A stretch of 36,774 bases of DNA from Chloroflexota bacterium (lineage in GTDB: Bacteria > Chloroflexota > Anaerolineae > JAAEKA01). The stretch lies in contig JAYELL010000001.1 in the NCBI GenBank assembly GCA_034717495.1, forward strand, positions 29,875 to 66,648, given 5' to 3'. A program made the position numbers and the translations under genes. Below the pieces are notes generated by a model. That model saw nothing but the letters and a program-made list of their open reading frames with translations. It was not told the origin of the DNA and ran no database searches. Below, in pieces: positions 8,003-15,876 of the stretch (positions within the stretch are counted from its first letter, which is position 1; the number at the start of each line of letters is the position of its first letter).

Positions 8003-10210
8003 ATGACGACTATCCGGGAAACGAACGTTTCGTCCGAAACTTTGCGAAGCCGTGCCCGGGGCTGCCTGTTGGGCGCAGCCATCGGTGATACCATGGGCGC
8101 GCCCTGTGAGGGGCTCAGCGCCGAGGAGATCAGCGCCCGCTACGGCGTGTTGACCGGCTTCGTCAGCGACCGGGCATCAGGCACCGACGACACCGACTTT
8201 ACCCTCTTCAACGCTCACATCCTGCTGACCTACGGCGTCGACGTTAGCCTGGCCCAGGTGGAGGCCGAGTGGCGGGATAAGTTGCTGGCGCCCGGCAGGG
8301 CCTACCGGCCCGGTGGCTTTAGCGATGTTATCTCCACCCGTAACCTGGCTGCCGGCCTGCACGCGCCCCAGTCTGGCCAGTTCGGGCACCAGATGTGGAG
8401 CGACGGCGTGGCCATGGCCATCGGCGCTGCCGGAATCATTAGCCCCGGCAAACCCCACCAGGCCGCTCATCTGGCCCGCGTGCTGGGCAGCATCTCCAAC
8501 GCGCGAGACGGCATCTACACTGCCCAGGCCGTGGCCGCGGCCATCAGCGTGGCCATGATAGGCGCATCGCCTGCGGAGATGATGGCCACGGCCATCCAGC
8601 ACGTGCCCGTCGACTCGTGGATTTTTCGAACCCTGCAAGAGGCTCGGGAGATCGGCTCCAGATGCGATGACCTGGAGCAGGCCTTGCCCGCCATCGCTGA
8701 TGCCTTGATCGTTCCCTGGTGGACCTGGGCCGACCTGGCGACGGAAGCCGTACCGCTGGCCTTCGCCGTTTTTCTGGCCACCGATGGTATCTATCAACGC
8801 GCTGTTCCGGCCGGAATTCGCCTCGGTCGCGACGCCGATACCATCGGCGCCATCGTGGGCAGCCTGGCTGGTGCTTATGGTGGCATCGATGCCATTCCAG
8901 CCCCCTGGCAGGCCCGGGTGCAGGAGTCCACCGGCTACTGCATCGGCTACGTCGCCGGGCGCGATATCGGCGATATCGCTGACGAGTTGGCGCAGGCCGC
9001 CGGGCGTTTGTCTTCCGACGAAGAGCCGGTACCAGGCAGGGACTCCCCGATCGAAAAAAACAGGGTTGAGTTGCCCGATTCCGGATTGCCTCCATCCCAA
9101 TTTCCTTCTGTCAGCGAGTCGCCTTCTTCTCACGTTACTTCGCTGAAAACTGCCACGTCAAGCCGGCGGATCAGCCAGGATCGTGTGGCCGGCGCGTTGC
9201 TGGGCCTGGCCTACGGCGACGCCATCGGCTTCCCGGCCATGTTTCATCGCTTCCAGGACCAACGCATGCCGCGCAAGCGCCACAACTTTCTGTGGCGCAC
9301 CAACCAGGAACTCGATGAAAGGCGAATTCTGCGCTTGATGCTGCCTTTTACCCACCGCGTCGAGCCGCAGACCCTGGAGCCCTGCCCCACTGACGACACC
9401 GAGTTCGCCTTGCTGACTCTGGAGGCCCTGCTGGCAGCCGGGTCAGAGCCAAACCAGGATTCCTTCGTCGCGGCCTGGACCGGCAGAGTTTTGCCCGTGG
9501 CGGACCAGGTCATCAGCGGTTTTTCAGAGCGTTCAGCTATTGAGAATTTCCAGAGCGGTTTGCTGCCACCGGCCACGGGCAATGACAATCCACTGCACTA
9601 TGCCGATGCCGCTGTACCCCGGGCCGTTCCCATCGGACTGTTCTGCGCGGGCGATCCCGGCCGGGCTGCAGCCCTGGCCAGGCTGGATGCACAGATCACA
9701 AACGCCGAAGACGGCATCTACGCGGCCCAGGCTATGGCGAGTGCAATCGCGCTTCTGTCAGCCGGTGAATCGCTCACCCTGGCGCTGATCCAGGCTCGGG
9801 CTCAATTGCCGGCCGGCTCCTGGATCGCCCGCGGCGATGCGATCGCTCGCAACTGTCTGGCCGAGAGCACGACACCCGAAGACCTGGCCCTATTGCTGAG
9901 CCGGCGCCTGATCAACACAGTCTACTCCTATGGCAACGCGGCACCGGAGACCTTTCCCGCCGCCCTGGCCATCGTGGAAGCCTGCCAGGGCGACCTGCGG
10001 CTGGGCTGCCTGGTGGCAAACAGTATTCCCAAGGCTGCCGATTCCTTACCCGCTATGGTCGGCGCTCTGTGCGGTGCGCATCAAGGCAGCAGCGTCATCA
10101 GCCCGCACTGGCAGGCTGCCCTGGTCGAGTGCCGGGGTATCTGTTTGCCCTTCCTCCGGGGTGTGCGCCTGGATGAGCATGCCGCCGCCCTGTTTGAACG
10201 AATCGCATAG
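8003..10210 (+). CDS. Tandem ADP-ribosylglycohydrolase fusion (two ARH domains)
   Basis: A 735-residue protein with two complete ARH-fold domains joined by a Ser/Pro-rich linker (about 335-388). Domain 1 (about 14-332) has GCLLGAAIGDTMGAP, TDDTD (61-65) and GRDADT (275-280). Domain 2 (about 389-735) has GALLGLAYGDAIGFPA and PTDDTE (462-467). Where GRDADT should be, it reads PKAADS (676-681), so the first Asp is Ala and the Thr is Ser. Domain 2 may therefore bind only one metal or be regulatory. I chose ATG 8003 because GGGAG lies just upstream, and the start sits one base after the previous stop. No signal peptide is present. Fusion of two ARH domains suggests coordinated hydrolysis or an internal pseudoenzyme. 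Substrate unknown. Confidence 0.87.
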   Translation: MTTIRETNVSSETLRSRARGCLLGAAIGDTMGAPCEGLSAEEISARYGVLTGFVSDRASGTDDTDFTLFNAHILLTYGVDVSLAQVEAEWRDKLLAPGRAYRPGGFSDVISTRNLAAGLHAPQSGQFGHQMWSDGVAMAIGAAGIISPGKPHQAAHLARVLGSISNARDGIYTAQAVAAAISVAMIGASPAEMMATAIQHVPVDSWIFRTLQEAREIGSRCDDLEQALPAIADALIVPWWTWADLATEAVPLAFAVFLATDGIYQRAVPAGIRLGRDADTIGAIVGSLAGAYGGIDAIPAPWQARVQESTGYCIGYVAGRDIGDIADELAQAAGRLSSDEEPVPGRDSPIEKNRVELPDSGLPPSQFPSVSESPSSHVTSLKTATSSRRISQDRVAGALLGLAYGDAIGFPAMFHRFQDQRMPRKRHNFLWRTNQELDERRILRLMLPFTHRVEPQTLEPCPTDDTEFALLTLEALLAAGSEPNQDSFVAAWTGRVLPVADQVISGFSERSAIENFQSGLLPPATGNDNPLHYADAAVPRAVPIGLFCAGDPGRAAALARLDAQITNAEDGIYAAQAMASAIALLSAGESLTLALIQARAQLPAGSWIARGDAIARNCLAESTTPEDLALLLSRRLINTVYSYGNAAPETFPAALAIVEACQGDLRLGCLVANSIPKAADSLPAMVGALCGAHQGSSVISPHWQAALVECRGICLPFLRGVRLDEHAAALFERIA

Positions 10211-10225
10211 CAACCGCTATTTTCG

Positions 10226-10269
10226 GGCCGGTCTTTGCGAAGCACCCCAGAGCGCCAGCGGAGTGGGCC
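10226..10269 (+). repeat. 44-bp dispersed repeat, copy 1
   Basis: The 44 bp beginning GGCCGGTCTTTGCGAAGCAC recur with only a few differences at 27141-27184. This copy sits in the 95-bp gap between two ARH genes, inside an otherwise tightly packed operon. It has no reading-frame role. A good ribosome site (AGGAGAAGGAAA) follows before the ATG at 10306. Confidence 0.75.
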
Positions 10270-10305
10270 TGACCGCTCTCGCATCGCTCGTTCAGGAGAA
10301 GGAAA

Positions 10306-12435
10306 ATGATAACAATTTCCCAACGCCCACTGCCCATCGACTATGAAGAACGCGTCTATGCCGGCTGGCTGGGCAAGTGCATCGGCGTTCGTTTCGGCGC
10401 GCCCCTCGAAGGCTGGACCTACCAGGAGATTCGCGATAATCTCGGTGAACTGGACGATTATCTGCCATTGCCACCGGGCAAGGTCTTCAAACCTGATGAT
10501 GACACAGCGTTTCCCATGATTCTCGTGCGGGCATTGCAGGACTACGGGCCAGCGGTCAGTGCCGAACAGCTTGGCGAGACGATGCTGAACTATCTTGGTG
10601 ACCAACGAGGAACACTGTGGTGGGGTGGCTACGGTGTCTCTACGGAACATACGGCCTACCTGAACCTGGCCGCAGATATCCCGGCCCCTCTTTCCGGTTC
10701 GATCGCCCTCAATGGCGCCGCGCTGGCCGAACAGATCGGTGGCCAGATATTCAGCGACATCTGGGGCCTGGTGGTGCCCGATAATCCAGAACTCGCGGCC
10801 GGGTATGCTGCCCGCGCTGCCAGCATCAGCCACGATGGCAACGCCGTCTACGGTGGCAGGTTCATCGCTGGCCTGGTGAGCGCAGCTTTCAGCCAGGTTG
10901 ATCCGCAGCATTTGATCGAGATCGGCCTTGGCCTGATCCCCGCTGACAGCGAATATTCCCGCGTTGTACGGGCCGTCCTTGATTTCCATGCCGGACAGCC
11001 CGACGACTGGCACGCGGCCTATCGTTTCATCAACGACAACTTCGGTTATGACCGTTACCCTGGCGTTGTGCATATCATCCCAAACACCGGCGTTGTCATC
11101 ATGGCTCTGCTATATGGCCAGGGCGATTTCTCTCGCACGATTCAGATCGCCAACATGGGGGGGTGGGACACCGACTGCAACGTTGGAAACGTGGGCGCCA
11201 TCACCGGTGTGGCTGTAGGATTGCAGGGAATTTCTCCCAAATGGCGCGAGCCGATGAACGACGAACTGGTAACGGCCAGCCTGATCGGGACCCGTAACCT
11301 GCTGGACATCCCGGCTTGTGCCGATCTTTTCTGCGCGCTGGGCCGCCAGATCGCCGGCGAATCTGCTCGGCCTGGCCGGCCACGCTATCACTTCAGCTAT
11401 CCTGGCTCGACACAGGGATTTCACCAGTGCAGCGGCAGTCGGGGAAAGATCATCTCGCTGCGCCAGATTGGGACTCGCGAATCGAATCCCAGGGCACGGA
11501 CCGCGGACGGCCCATTTGACCAACCAGAGGGTGCCCTGCAGTTGACCGTGCGTAAGCTCAACAAGAAGAGCGAGGTGCGCTTTTTCGTCAAAACCTCCCT
11601 TCGTCCCGACGAGCTGAGCGCCAACTATTACGGGGCGAGCTTCTCGCCCAAGATCTATCCTGGACAGCAACTGCGGGCCCGGCTATTCCTGCCACCCGAT
11701 GCCCCCGAACAGCTTCAGGCCAGTCTGTTCGCCTGGGATGACAACCACAGCGAGACCCATCAGAGCAAGGGACACCCCTTGCAACCTGGCCGTTGGCACG
11801 ACCTGCGCTTTCAGATTCCAGCCCTGCACAACGCCTGTCTTTCCGAGGTGGGAGTCCTGCTGCGCAACCTGGGCCAGCCCTGGAGCGGCTCGCTCAGCCT
11901 GGGTAGCCTGGATTGGGATGGCTCCCCTTCTTTCAGCAATGACTTTGGCCTGGAGCGCCCTGAATATGATGCCATCAGCCAGTGGACCTTCCTGCGGGGC
12001 TTCTGGCGGCTGGACGAAGGTGGTTATCATGGCAGCGGTGTTGGCGTGAACGAAACCTACACCGGCGATATCCAATGGCAGGACTATTCGCTGTCCGTGC
12101 GGCTGACCCCGCTGAAAGGCGATCATCACAACATCAACGTGCGTGTGTCGGGTGCGCTGCGATCCTATGCTGCCGGCCTGGCGCCCGATGGCAAAGTGGT
12201 ACTTTACAGGAACGACAGGGGATACCGGCAGGTGTCTGGCGCCGCTTTTCCCTGGCAACATGGATGCAGCACTCTTCTGACACTGGCAGCGAGGGACAAT
12301 GGCTTGATCGTCAGCGTCGATGGCCAGGAAAAGATATTCTGGACTGATGATGACCAACCCTATCGTTGTGGCCAGATCGGCCTTTCCAATTTTGCTGGCT
12401 GTCGAACCTGTTATGAATTCGTCGAAATCAGTTAA
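10306..12435 (+). CDS. ADP-ribosylglycohydrolase-family protein with C-terminal beta-sandwich extension
   Basis: A 709-residue protein. The N-terminal ARH domain (about 10-350) starts YEERVYAGWLGKCIGVRFGAP. Its metal motifs are PDDDTAF (63-69) and GGWDTDCNVGNVGAITG (285-301). This WDTDC form marks a different ARH clade from the GRDADT enzymes upstream. After about residue 355 comes a beta-rich region of roughly 350 residues. Its last part (about 555-709), ending IFWTDDDQPYRCGQIGLSNF, resembles LamG or 3-keto-disaccharide-hydrolase-like jelly rolls, suggesting glycan or glycoside binding. The preceding part (about 400-550) may be a second beta-sandwich. No signal peptide is visible. The start has the strong ribosome site AGGAGAAGGAAA. 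The gene overlaps the next by 23 bp. The domain assignment beyond ARH is tentative. Confidence 0.85.
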   Translation: MITISQRPLPIDYEERVYAGWLGKCIGVRFGAPLEGWTYQEIRDNLGELDDYLPLPPGKVFKPDDDTAFPMILVRALQDYGPAVSAEQLGETMLNYLGDQRGTLWWGGYGVSTEHTAYLNLAADIPAPLSGSIALNGAALAEQIGGQIFSDIWGLVVPDNPELAAGYAARAASISHDGNAVYGGRFIAGLVSAAFSQVDPQHLIEIGLGLIPADSEYSRVVRAVLDFHAGQPDDWHAAYRFINDNFGYDRYPGVVHIIPNTGVVIMALLYGQGDFSRTIQIANMGGWDTDCNVGNVGAITGVAVGLQGISPKWREPMNDELVTASLIGTRNLLDIPACADLFCALGRQIAGESARPGRPRYHFSYPGSTQGFHQCSGSRGKIISLRQIGTRESNPRARTADGPFDQPEGALQLTVRKLNKKSEVRFFVKTSLRPDELSANYYGASFSPKIYPGQQLRARLFLPPDAPEQLQASLFAWDDNHSETHQSKGHPLQPGRWHDLRFQIPALHNACLSEVGVLLRNLGQPWSGSLSLGSLDWDGSPSFSNDFGLERPEYDAISQWTFLRGFWRLDEGGYHGSGVGVNETYTGDIQWQDYSLSVRLTPLKGDHHNINVRVSGALRSYAAGLAPDGKVVLYRNDRGYRQVSGAAFPWQHGCSTLLTLAARDNGLIVSVDGQEKIFWTDDDQPYRCGQIGLSNFAGCRTCYEFVEIS

Positions 12436-13879
12436 CACAAAACGCCTCGATCCCTTTTTCAACCCACGTCGAATCGCGATCGTCGGCGCGTCTGAACGGG
12501 GAATGTACCCGGCCGGGGTGTTGCGCAACCTGTTGGACGGTGGCTACGGAGGCGACATCTACCCTGTTAATCCCGGGCGGGAAACTGTGTTTGGCATTCC
12601 ATGCTATTCCGACCTCAGCCAAACGCCCGAGCCCGCCGAACTGGCGATTCTGGTTGTCCCGCGATATGCCGTGTTGCCTACCCTGCGCCAGTGCCTTGTC
12701 GTCGGCGTGCCGGCGGCCTTGATCATCAGTGCTGGATTCGCCGAAGCGGACGAAGAGGGTCGCCGGTTGCAGGCTGAGATGGCCCGCCTTCTCAAAGCTT
12801 CGGACAACGCCCTTGCCGTCATTGGTCCCAACTGTGCCGGTTTGGCCAACATCCCCGGCCGGGTCATTGCCACCCGTTTGCCTGCCCCGCCAAAGCCAGG
12901 ACCCATCTCTTTCATCTCCCAGAGCGGCGCACTGATGATGGCACTCTACGGCCTCTTTGCCGACCGCCACCTTGGCCTAAGTTATCTGTTGTCGCTGGGC
13001 AATCAGGTAGATGTTTCCCTGTCCGATAGCCTGGCCTACGTTTCGGGCGATCGGGAAACCACAGCCATTGGCGCATTTATCGAAGGGGTGCGCGACGGTC
13101 GTGCCTTTGTCGACAGTGCTCGACAGGCTTTGCTGGCAGGCAAGCCGCTGGTTGTGGTCAAGGTTGGCCGCACAGAGATCGGCCAACAAGCGGCGCTGAC
13201 TCACACTGCCGCGCTTACCGGTTCGGATCGGGTCTTCGACGCCTTGGGCCATCAGTTTGGCATTGTGCGCGTGGATGACGTTGGTGAGTTGGTAGATACG
13301 TTGCAGATCATGGCCGCCGTCGGGTCGAAGCTGTCTGGTCGTGGTCACGTCGCCCTGGTCACGCAGTCAGGCGGCCTGGGTTCGCTAACAGCTGACCTGT
13401 GCCAGCTGGCAGGGTTGAAGCTACCGCCGTTGAGCGATCATCTGGAGAGACAATTGCGTTGTCTCCCGCATATCCTTGACTTCGGCGCGCTGGGCAACCC
13501 CGCGGATGTGCGAGGCGCAGCCGTGATTGGCCCTGCTACCGGCCAGACCCTGGCGCCCTTCCTGGCTGACCCCGACACTGACGTCGTCTTGCTGCTTTTG
13601 GCAAAATCAGCGGTACGCGAGCAAGATGCCGCCACGGCAAGCGCGATTATCGCTGCTGCCCGCCAGAGCGAAAAGCCGCTGATTGTTGTCTGGGTGGGAC
13701 AGCGACGGTCATCCGGGGCAATGGATTGGCCCGAGGGCCACCGCTTGCTGGTAGAGGCAGGTATTTCGCTTTTCGAACAGCCAGGCAACGCGGTCCGGGC
13801 ATTGGCCCGTACGATGGCATATTGGCGTTTCCGAAGCCGTTGGCTGGCTGATCCCGAGGTGCCCGATGTCTACCGCTGA
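12413..13879 (+). CDS. NDP-forming acyl-CoA synthetase, alpha subunit (CoA-binding and ligase domains)
   Basis: An acetate-CoA-ligase (ADP-forming)-type alpha subunit of about 488 residues. Residues about 11-140 form the CoA-binding Rossmann domain (FNPRRIAIVGASERGMYPAG, then IGPNCAG). The ligase domain follows, with FISQSG (167-172) and ALTHTAALTGSD (261-272). His264 corresponds by position to the phosphorylated His of the family. The ATG at 12413 starts just before the usual N-terminus and overlaps the ARH gene by 23 bp. No strong ribosome site is seen, so translational coupling is likely. The partner ATP-grasp subunit overlaps by 14 bp downstream. Together they would convert a carboxylate, CoA and ATP to acyl-CoA, ADP and phosphate. 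The acid is unknown, and the adjoining citryl-CoA lyase suggests a citrate-like one. Confidence 0.88.
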   Translation: MNSSKSVNTKRLDPFFNPRRIAIVGASERGMYPAGVLRNLLDGGYGGDIYPVNPGRETVFGIPCYSDLSQTPEPAELAILVVPRYAVLPTLRQCLVVGVPAALIISAGFAEADEEGRRLQAEMARLLKASDNALAVIGPNCAGLANIPGRVIATRLPAPPKPGPISFISQSGALMMALYGLFADRHLGLSYLLSLGNQVDVSLSDSLAYVSGDRETTAIGAFIEGVRDGRAFVDSARQALLAGKPLVVVKVGRTEIGQQAALTHTAALTGSDRVFDALGHQFGIVRVDDVGELVDTLQIMAAVGSKLSGRGHVALVTQSGGLGSLTADLCQLAGLKLPPLSDHLERQLRCLPHILDFGALGNPADVRGAAVIGPATGQTLAPFLADPDTDVVLLLLAKSAVREQDAATASAIIAAARQSEKPLIVVWVGQRRSSGAMDWPEGHRLLVEAGISLFEQPGNAVRALARTMAYWRFRSRWLADPEVPDVYR

Positions 13880-14528
13880 TCGACTATTGTCATATCAGGC
13901 GACCGCAGCGATCCTGGATGCCCACCAGATTCCGCTGGCACCGGCTCGGGTGGTGTCAACACCATCCGAGGCCGCGGATGCGGCGATCGATCTGGGCCTC
14001 CCGGTCGCACTCAAAGCGCTTTCGTCGGATCTAACCCACAAGTCGGATGCCGGTCTGGTTTATCTTGATCTACAAACGCCCGGGGCAGTGGAGTCCGCCG
14101 GGCGTACGCTGGCAGACAAGACGAGTGGGGTTCAGTTGGAGGGATTGTTGGTGCAGACGATGGTTGCCGGAGGGGTCGAGGTGATCGCTGGCCTCAGCCG
14201 GGATCCCCAGTTCAGTCTGGTCATCATGTTGGGTGCAGGCGGTGTGCTGGTGGAACTACTGGATGACATTGTCCTGCGCCTGCCGCCGCTGACGTCACAA
14301 CAGGCCGGGCAAATGATCCGGGAGATCCGAGTGTGGCACTTGCTGTCGGGATATCGGGGTCAGCCCGCTGCCGATATACCCGCCCTGGCGCAATTGATCG
14401 TAAACCTCTCCGACATGGCTATTCGGCAGGCCGACCGGCTTGTCAGTCTCGACCTGAACCCCGTGATCGTTCTGCCCCAGGGTGGTGGGGTGCAGGTGGT
14501 TGATGCGCGAATGCTTGTACGGGAATGA
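13866..14528 (+). CDS. NDP-forming acyl-CoA synthetase, beta subunit (ATP-grasp)
   Basis: An ATP-grasp_5-type beta subunit of 220 residues, the usual size for the separate subunit. It has GLPVALKALSSDLTHKSDAG (about 44-63), with His58 matching the beta-subunit relay His. It also has the glycine-rich LGAGGVLVELLDD and the late LDLNPVIV. It takes the phosphoryl group from ATP and passes it to the alpha subunit. The gene overlaps the alpha subunit by 14 bp and is followed at once by the citryl-CoA lyase. The three form one translationally coupled block. Confidence 0.88.
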   Translation: MSTADRLLSYQATAAILDAHQIPLAPARVVSTPSEAADAAIDLGLPVALKALSSDLTHKSDAGLVYLDLQTPGAVESAGRTLADKTSGVQLEGLLVQTMVAGGVEVIAGLSRDPQFSLVIMLGAGGVLVELLDDIVLRLPPLTSQQAGQMIREIRVWHLLSGYRGQPAADIPALAQLIVNLSDMAIRQADRLVSLDLNPVIVLPQGGGVQVVDARMLVRE

Positions 14529-14554
14529 TGCATGGCATGGAAGGAAGGCAGGCA

Positions 14555-15337
14555 ATGGCTCCAGTTCAAACGTCGATCTCCCAGGTGTTTCCCGATCGCA
14601 TTCTGATACGCGGCTATAGTCTGGCCGATCTGATTGGGGTCTATGGATTTGGCGACGTGGTCTATCTACTCCTTGTTGGCGAACTGCCGACGGGCCATGA
14701 AGGAGGATTGATTGATGCCATTTTGGTGGCCTGTGTTGAACATAATATCAACGCGCCGTCCACCCATACGGCTCGTGTTGTCGCCAATACAGGGACATCC
14801 CTGCAGTCGGCTGTTGCGGCGGGCATCAGCGCCATTGGCGAGCATCATGGCGGTGCCGGGGAGGCCTGTGCACGTATCCTGCAGGAAGCTCTCCTGACCG
14901 ATCCGACCGCGGAGCTTGATGTGTTGGCAGGGCGAATCGTGGCGGACGCGCGACACGATGGTCGCCGTTTGCCCGGCTTCGGGCATCGATTCCACGATCC
15001 CGATCCGCGAGCCGAGAGGTTGTTGGGGCTGGCCGATCAGTGGTCACTTAGCGGCCGCCATGTCAGCCTGGCTCGGGCCATCGAAGGCGCGCTGCGCAGC
15101 GCCACCGGTCGTTCGTTGCCCATCAATGTGGATGGCGCGCTGGCCGCGCTGATCTCGGATCTCGGTATCGACTGGCGCCATGGCAAGTCGCTATTCCTTA
15201 TCGGGCGCAGCGCCGGTTTGGTCGCTCATGCCTACGAGGAGACAGGTACTGGAAAGCCATTTCAGTTTGCGGAGAGGGTTGATGTGTCGTATATTGGTCC
15301 TGGCGAAAGATCGGTGCCAGCACATCCCGGGGATTAG
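14555..15337 (+). CDS. Citryl-CoA lyase (small citrate-synthase-fold protein)
   Basis: A citrate-synthase-superfamily protein of about 260 residues. This matches free-standing citryl-CoA lyases and is far shorter than a full citrate synthase. The three catalytic elements are visible: EHHGGAGEA (96-104) for the first His, LPGFGHRFHDPDPRAERL (139-156) for the second His and the Arg, and PINVDGALAAL (189-199) for the Asp. It would cleave citryl-CoA, or a related 3-hydroxy-3-carboxyacyl-CoA, to acetyl-CoA and an oxo acid. I prefer ATG 14555 because AAGGAAGG lies just upstream. An ATG at 14525 overlapping the preceding stop is possible. With the two upstream subunits it would make an ATP-citrate-lyase-like activity from three genes. 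This is the last gene of the cluster. Confidence 0.85.
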   Translation: MAPVQTSISQVFPDRILIRGYSLADLIGVYGFGDVVYLLLVGELPTGHEGGLIDAILVACVEHNINAPSTHTARVVANTGTSLQSAVAAGISAIGEHHGGAGEACARILQEALLTDPTAELDVLAGRIVADARHDGRRLPGFGHRFHDPDPRAERLLGLADQWSLSGRHVSLARAIEGALRSATGRSLPINVDGALAALISDLGIDWRHGKSLFLIGRSAGLVAHAYEETGTGKPFQFAERVDVSYIGPGERSVPAHPGD

Positions 15338-15568
15338 AGCATTGGTGCTACCCTTTCCATCGCTTTCGACACACAATCCCGTGTCAGGGCGTCCCAAAGG
15401 TTATCTTGTGCCATTGCCCATTTTCCCCATTCGTGGTTGACCGGTTACATTGCATCATGCAAACTCCATCGTCAACACGCACCCACCATTCCCACGATCC
15501 TATTCGTGCATTCGTGGTCCCATTCGTGGACGGCCTGCGTCAGGAAGGTGACAGCGTGACACTTTTTT

Positions 15569-15755
15569 CCCACCCCCCGGCCTCGTGCGCTGTTCCTTCC
15601 GCTTCGCTCCGGAGTCCTACGGAAGCGAGAGCGATAGGCTTCCCAATCTGGGAGGGGGGGGAGCCCGAGAAGAAATGCCATCCGGCTCCCCTCCCCGAAC
15701 CGGGGTGCCCTTCGCTGTTGCTCTGGGGGCTGCGCACGGGCTGGGGGAGGGGTCA
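15569..15755. repeat. Mosaic intergenic repeat, copy 1 (gap 15338-15876)
   Basis: Both ends of this element match the reverse complement of 30577-30733: the left end CCCACCCCCCGGCC and the right end GCGCACGGGCTGGGGGAG. An inner block containing CTTCCGCTTCGCTCCGGAGT is in the same orientation in both places and sits near opposite ends. The element is thus a rearranged mosaic. The rest of the 539-bp gap holds short ATTCGTGG-type repeats (about 15425-15530) and the promoter of the next gene. I see no credible gene in it. Confidence 0.7.
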
Positions 15756-15809
15756 TGCCTGGACTCATGGCGGAGCTTCTTGGAAGCCCCAACCCTCTGT
15801 CACCGTCGG

Positions 15810-15838
15810 TTGACAGGCTGATCCGGGTGATGTAGACT
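15810..15838 (+). promoter_or_regulatory. Promoter of the propeller lipoprotein gene
   Basis: TTGACA (15810-15815) and TAGACT (15833-15838) are separated by 17 bp, a near-consensus sigma-70 arrangement. The ATG at 15877 follows after about 38 bp, with AAGGAAGG as ribosome site. The gene is therefore transcribed independently of the ARH cluster. Confidence 0.75.
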
Positions 15839-15876
15839 GGAAATCCTAAACTTGAACCCCAAAAAGGAAGGTTGTC

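Noticed and set aside
10081-11073. Minus-strand open frame opposite the ARH genes
   Set aside because: It crosses two real genes and a repeat and contains no family motif.
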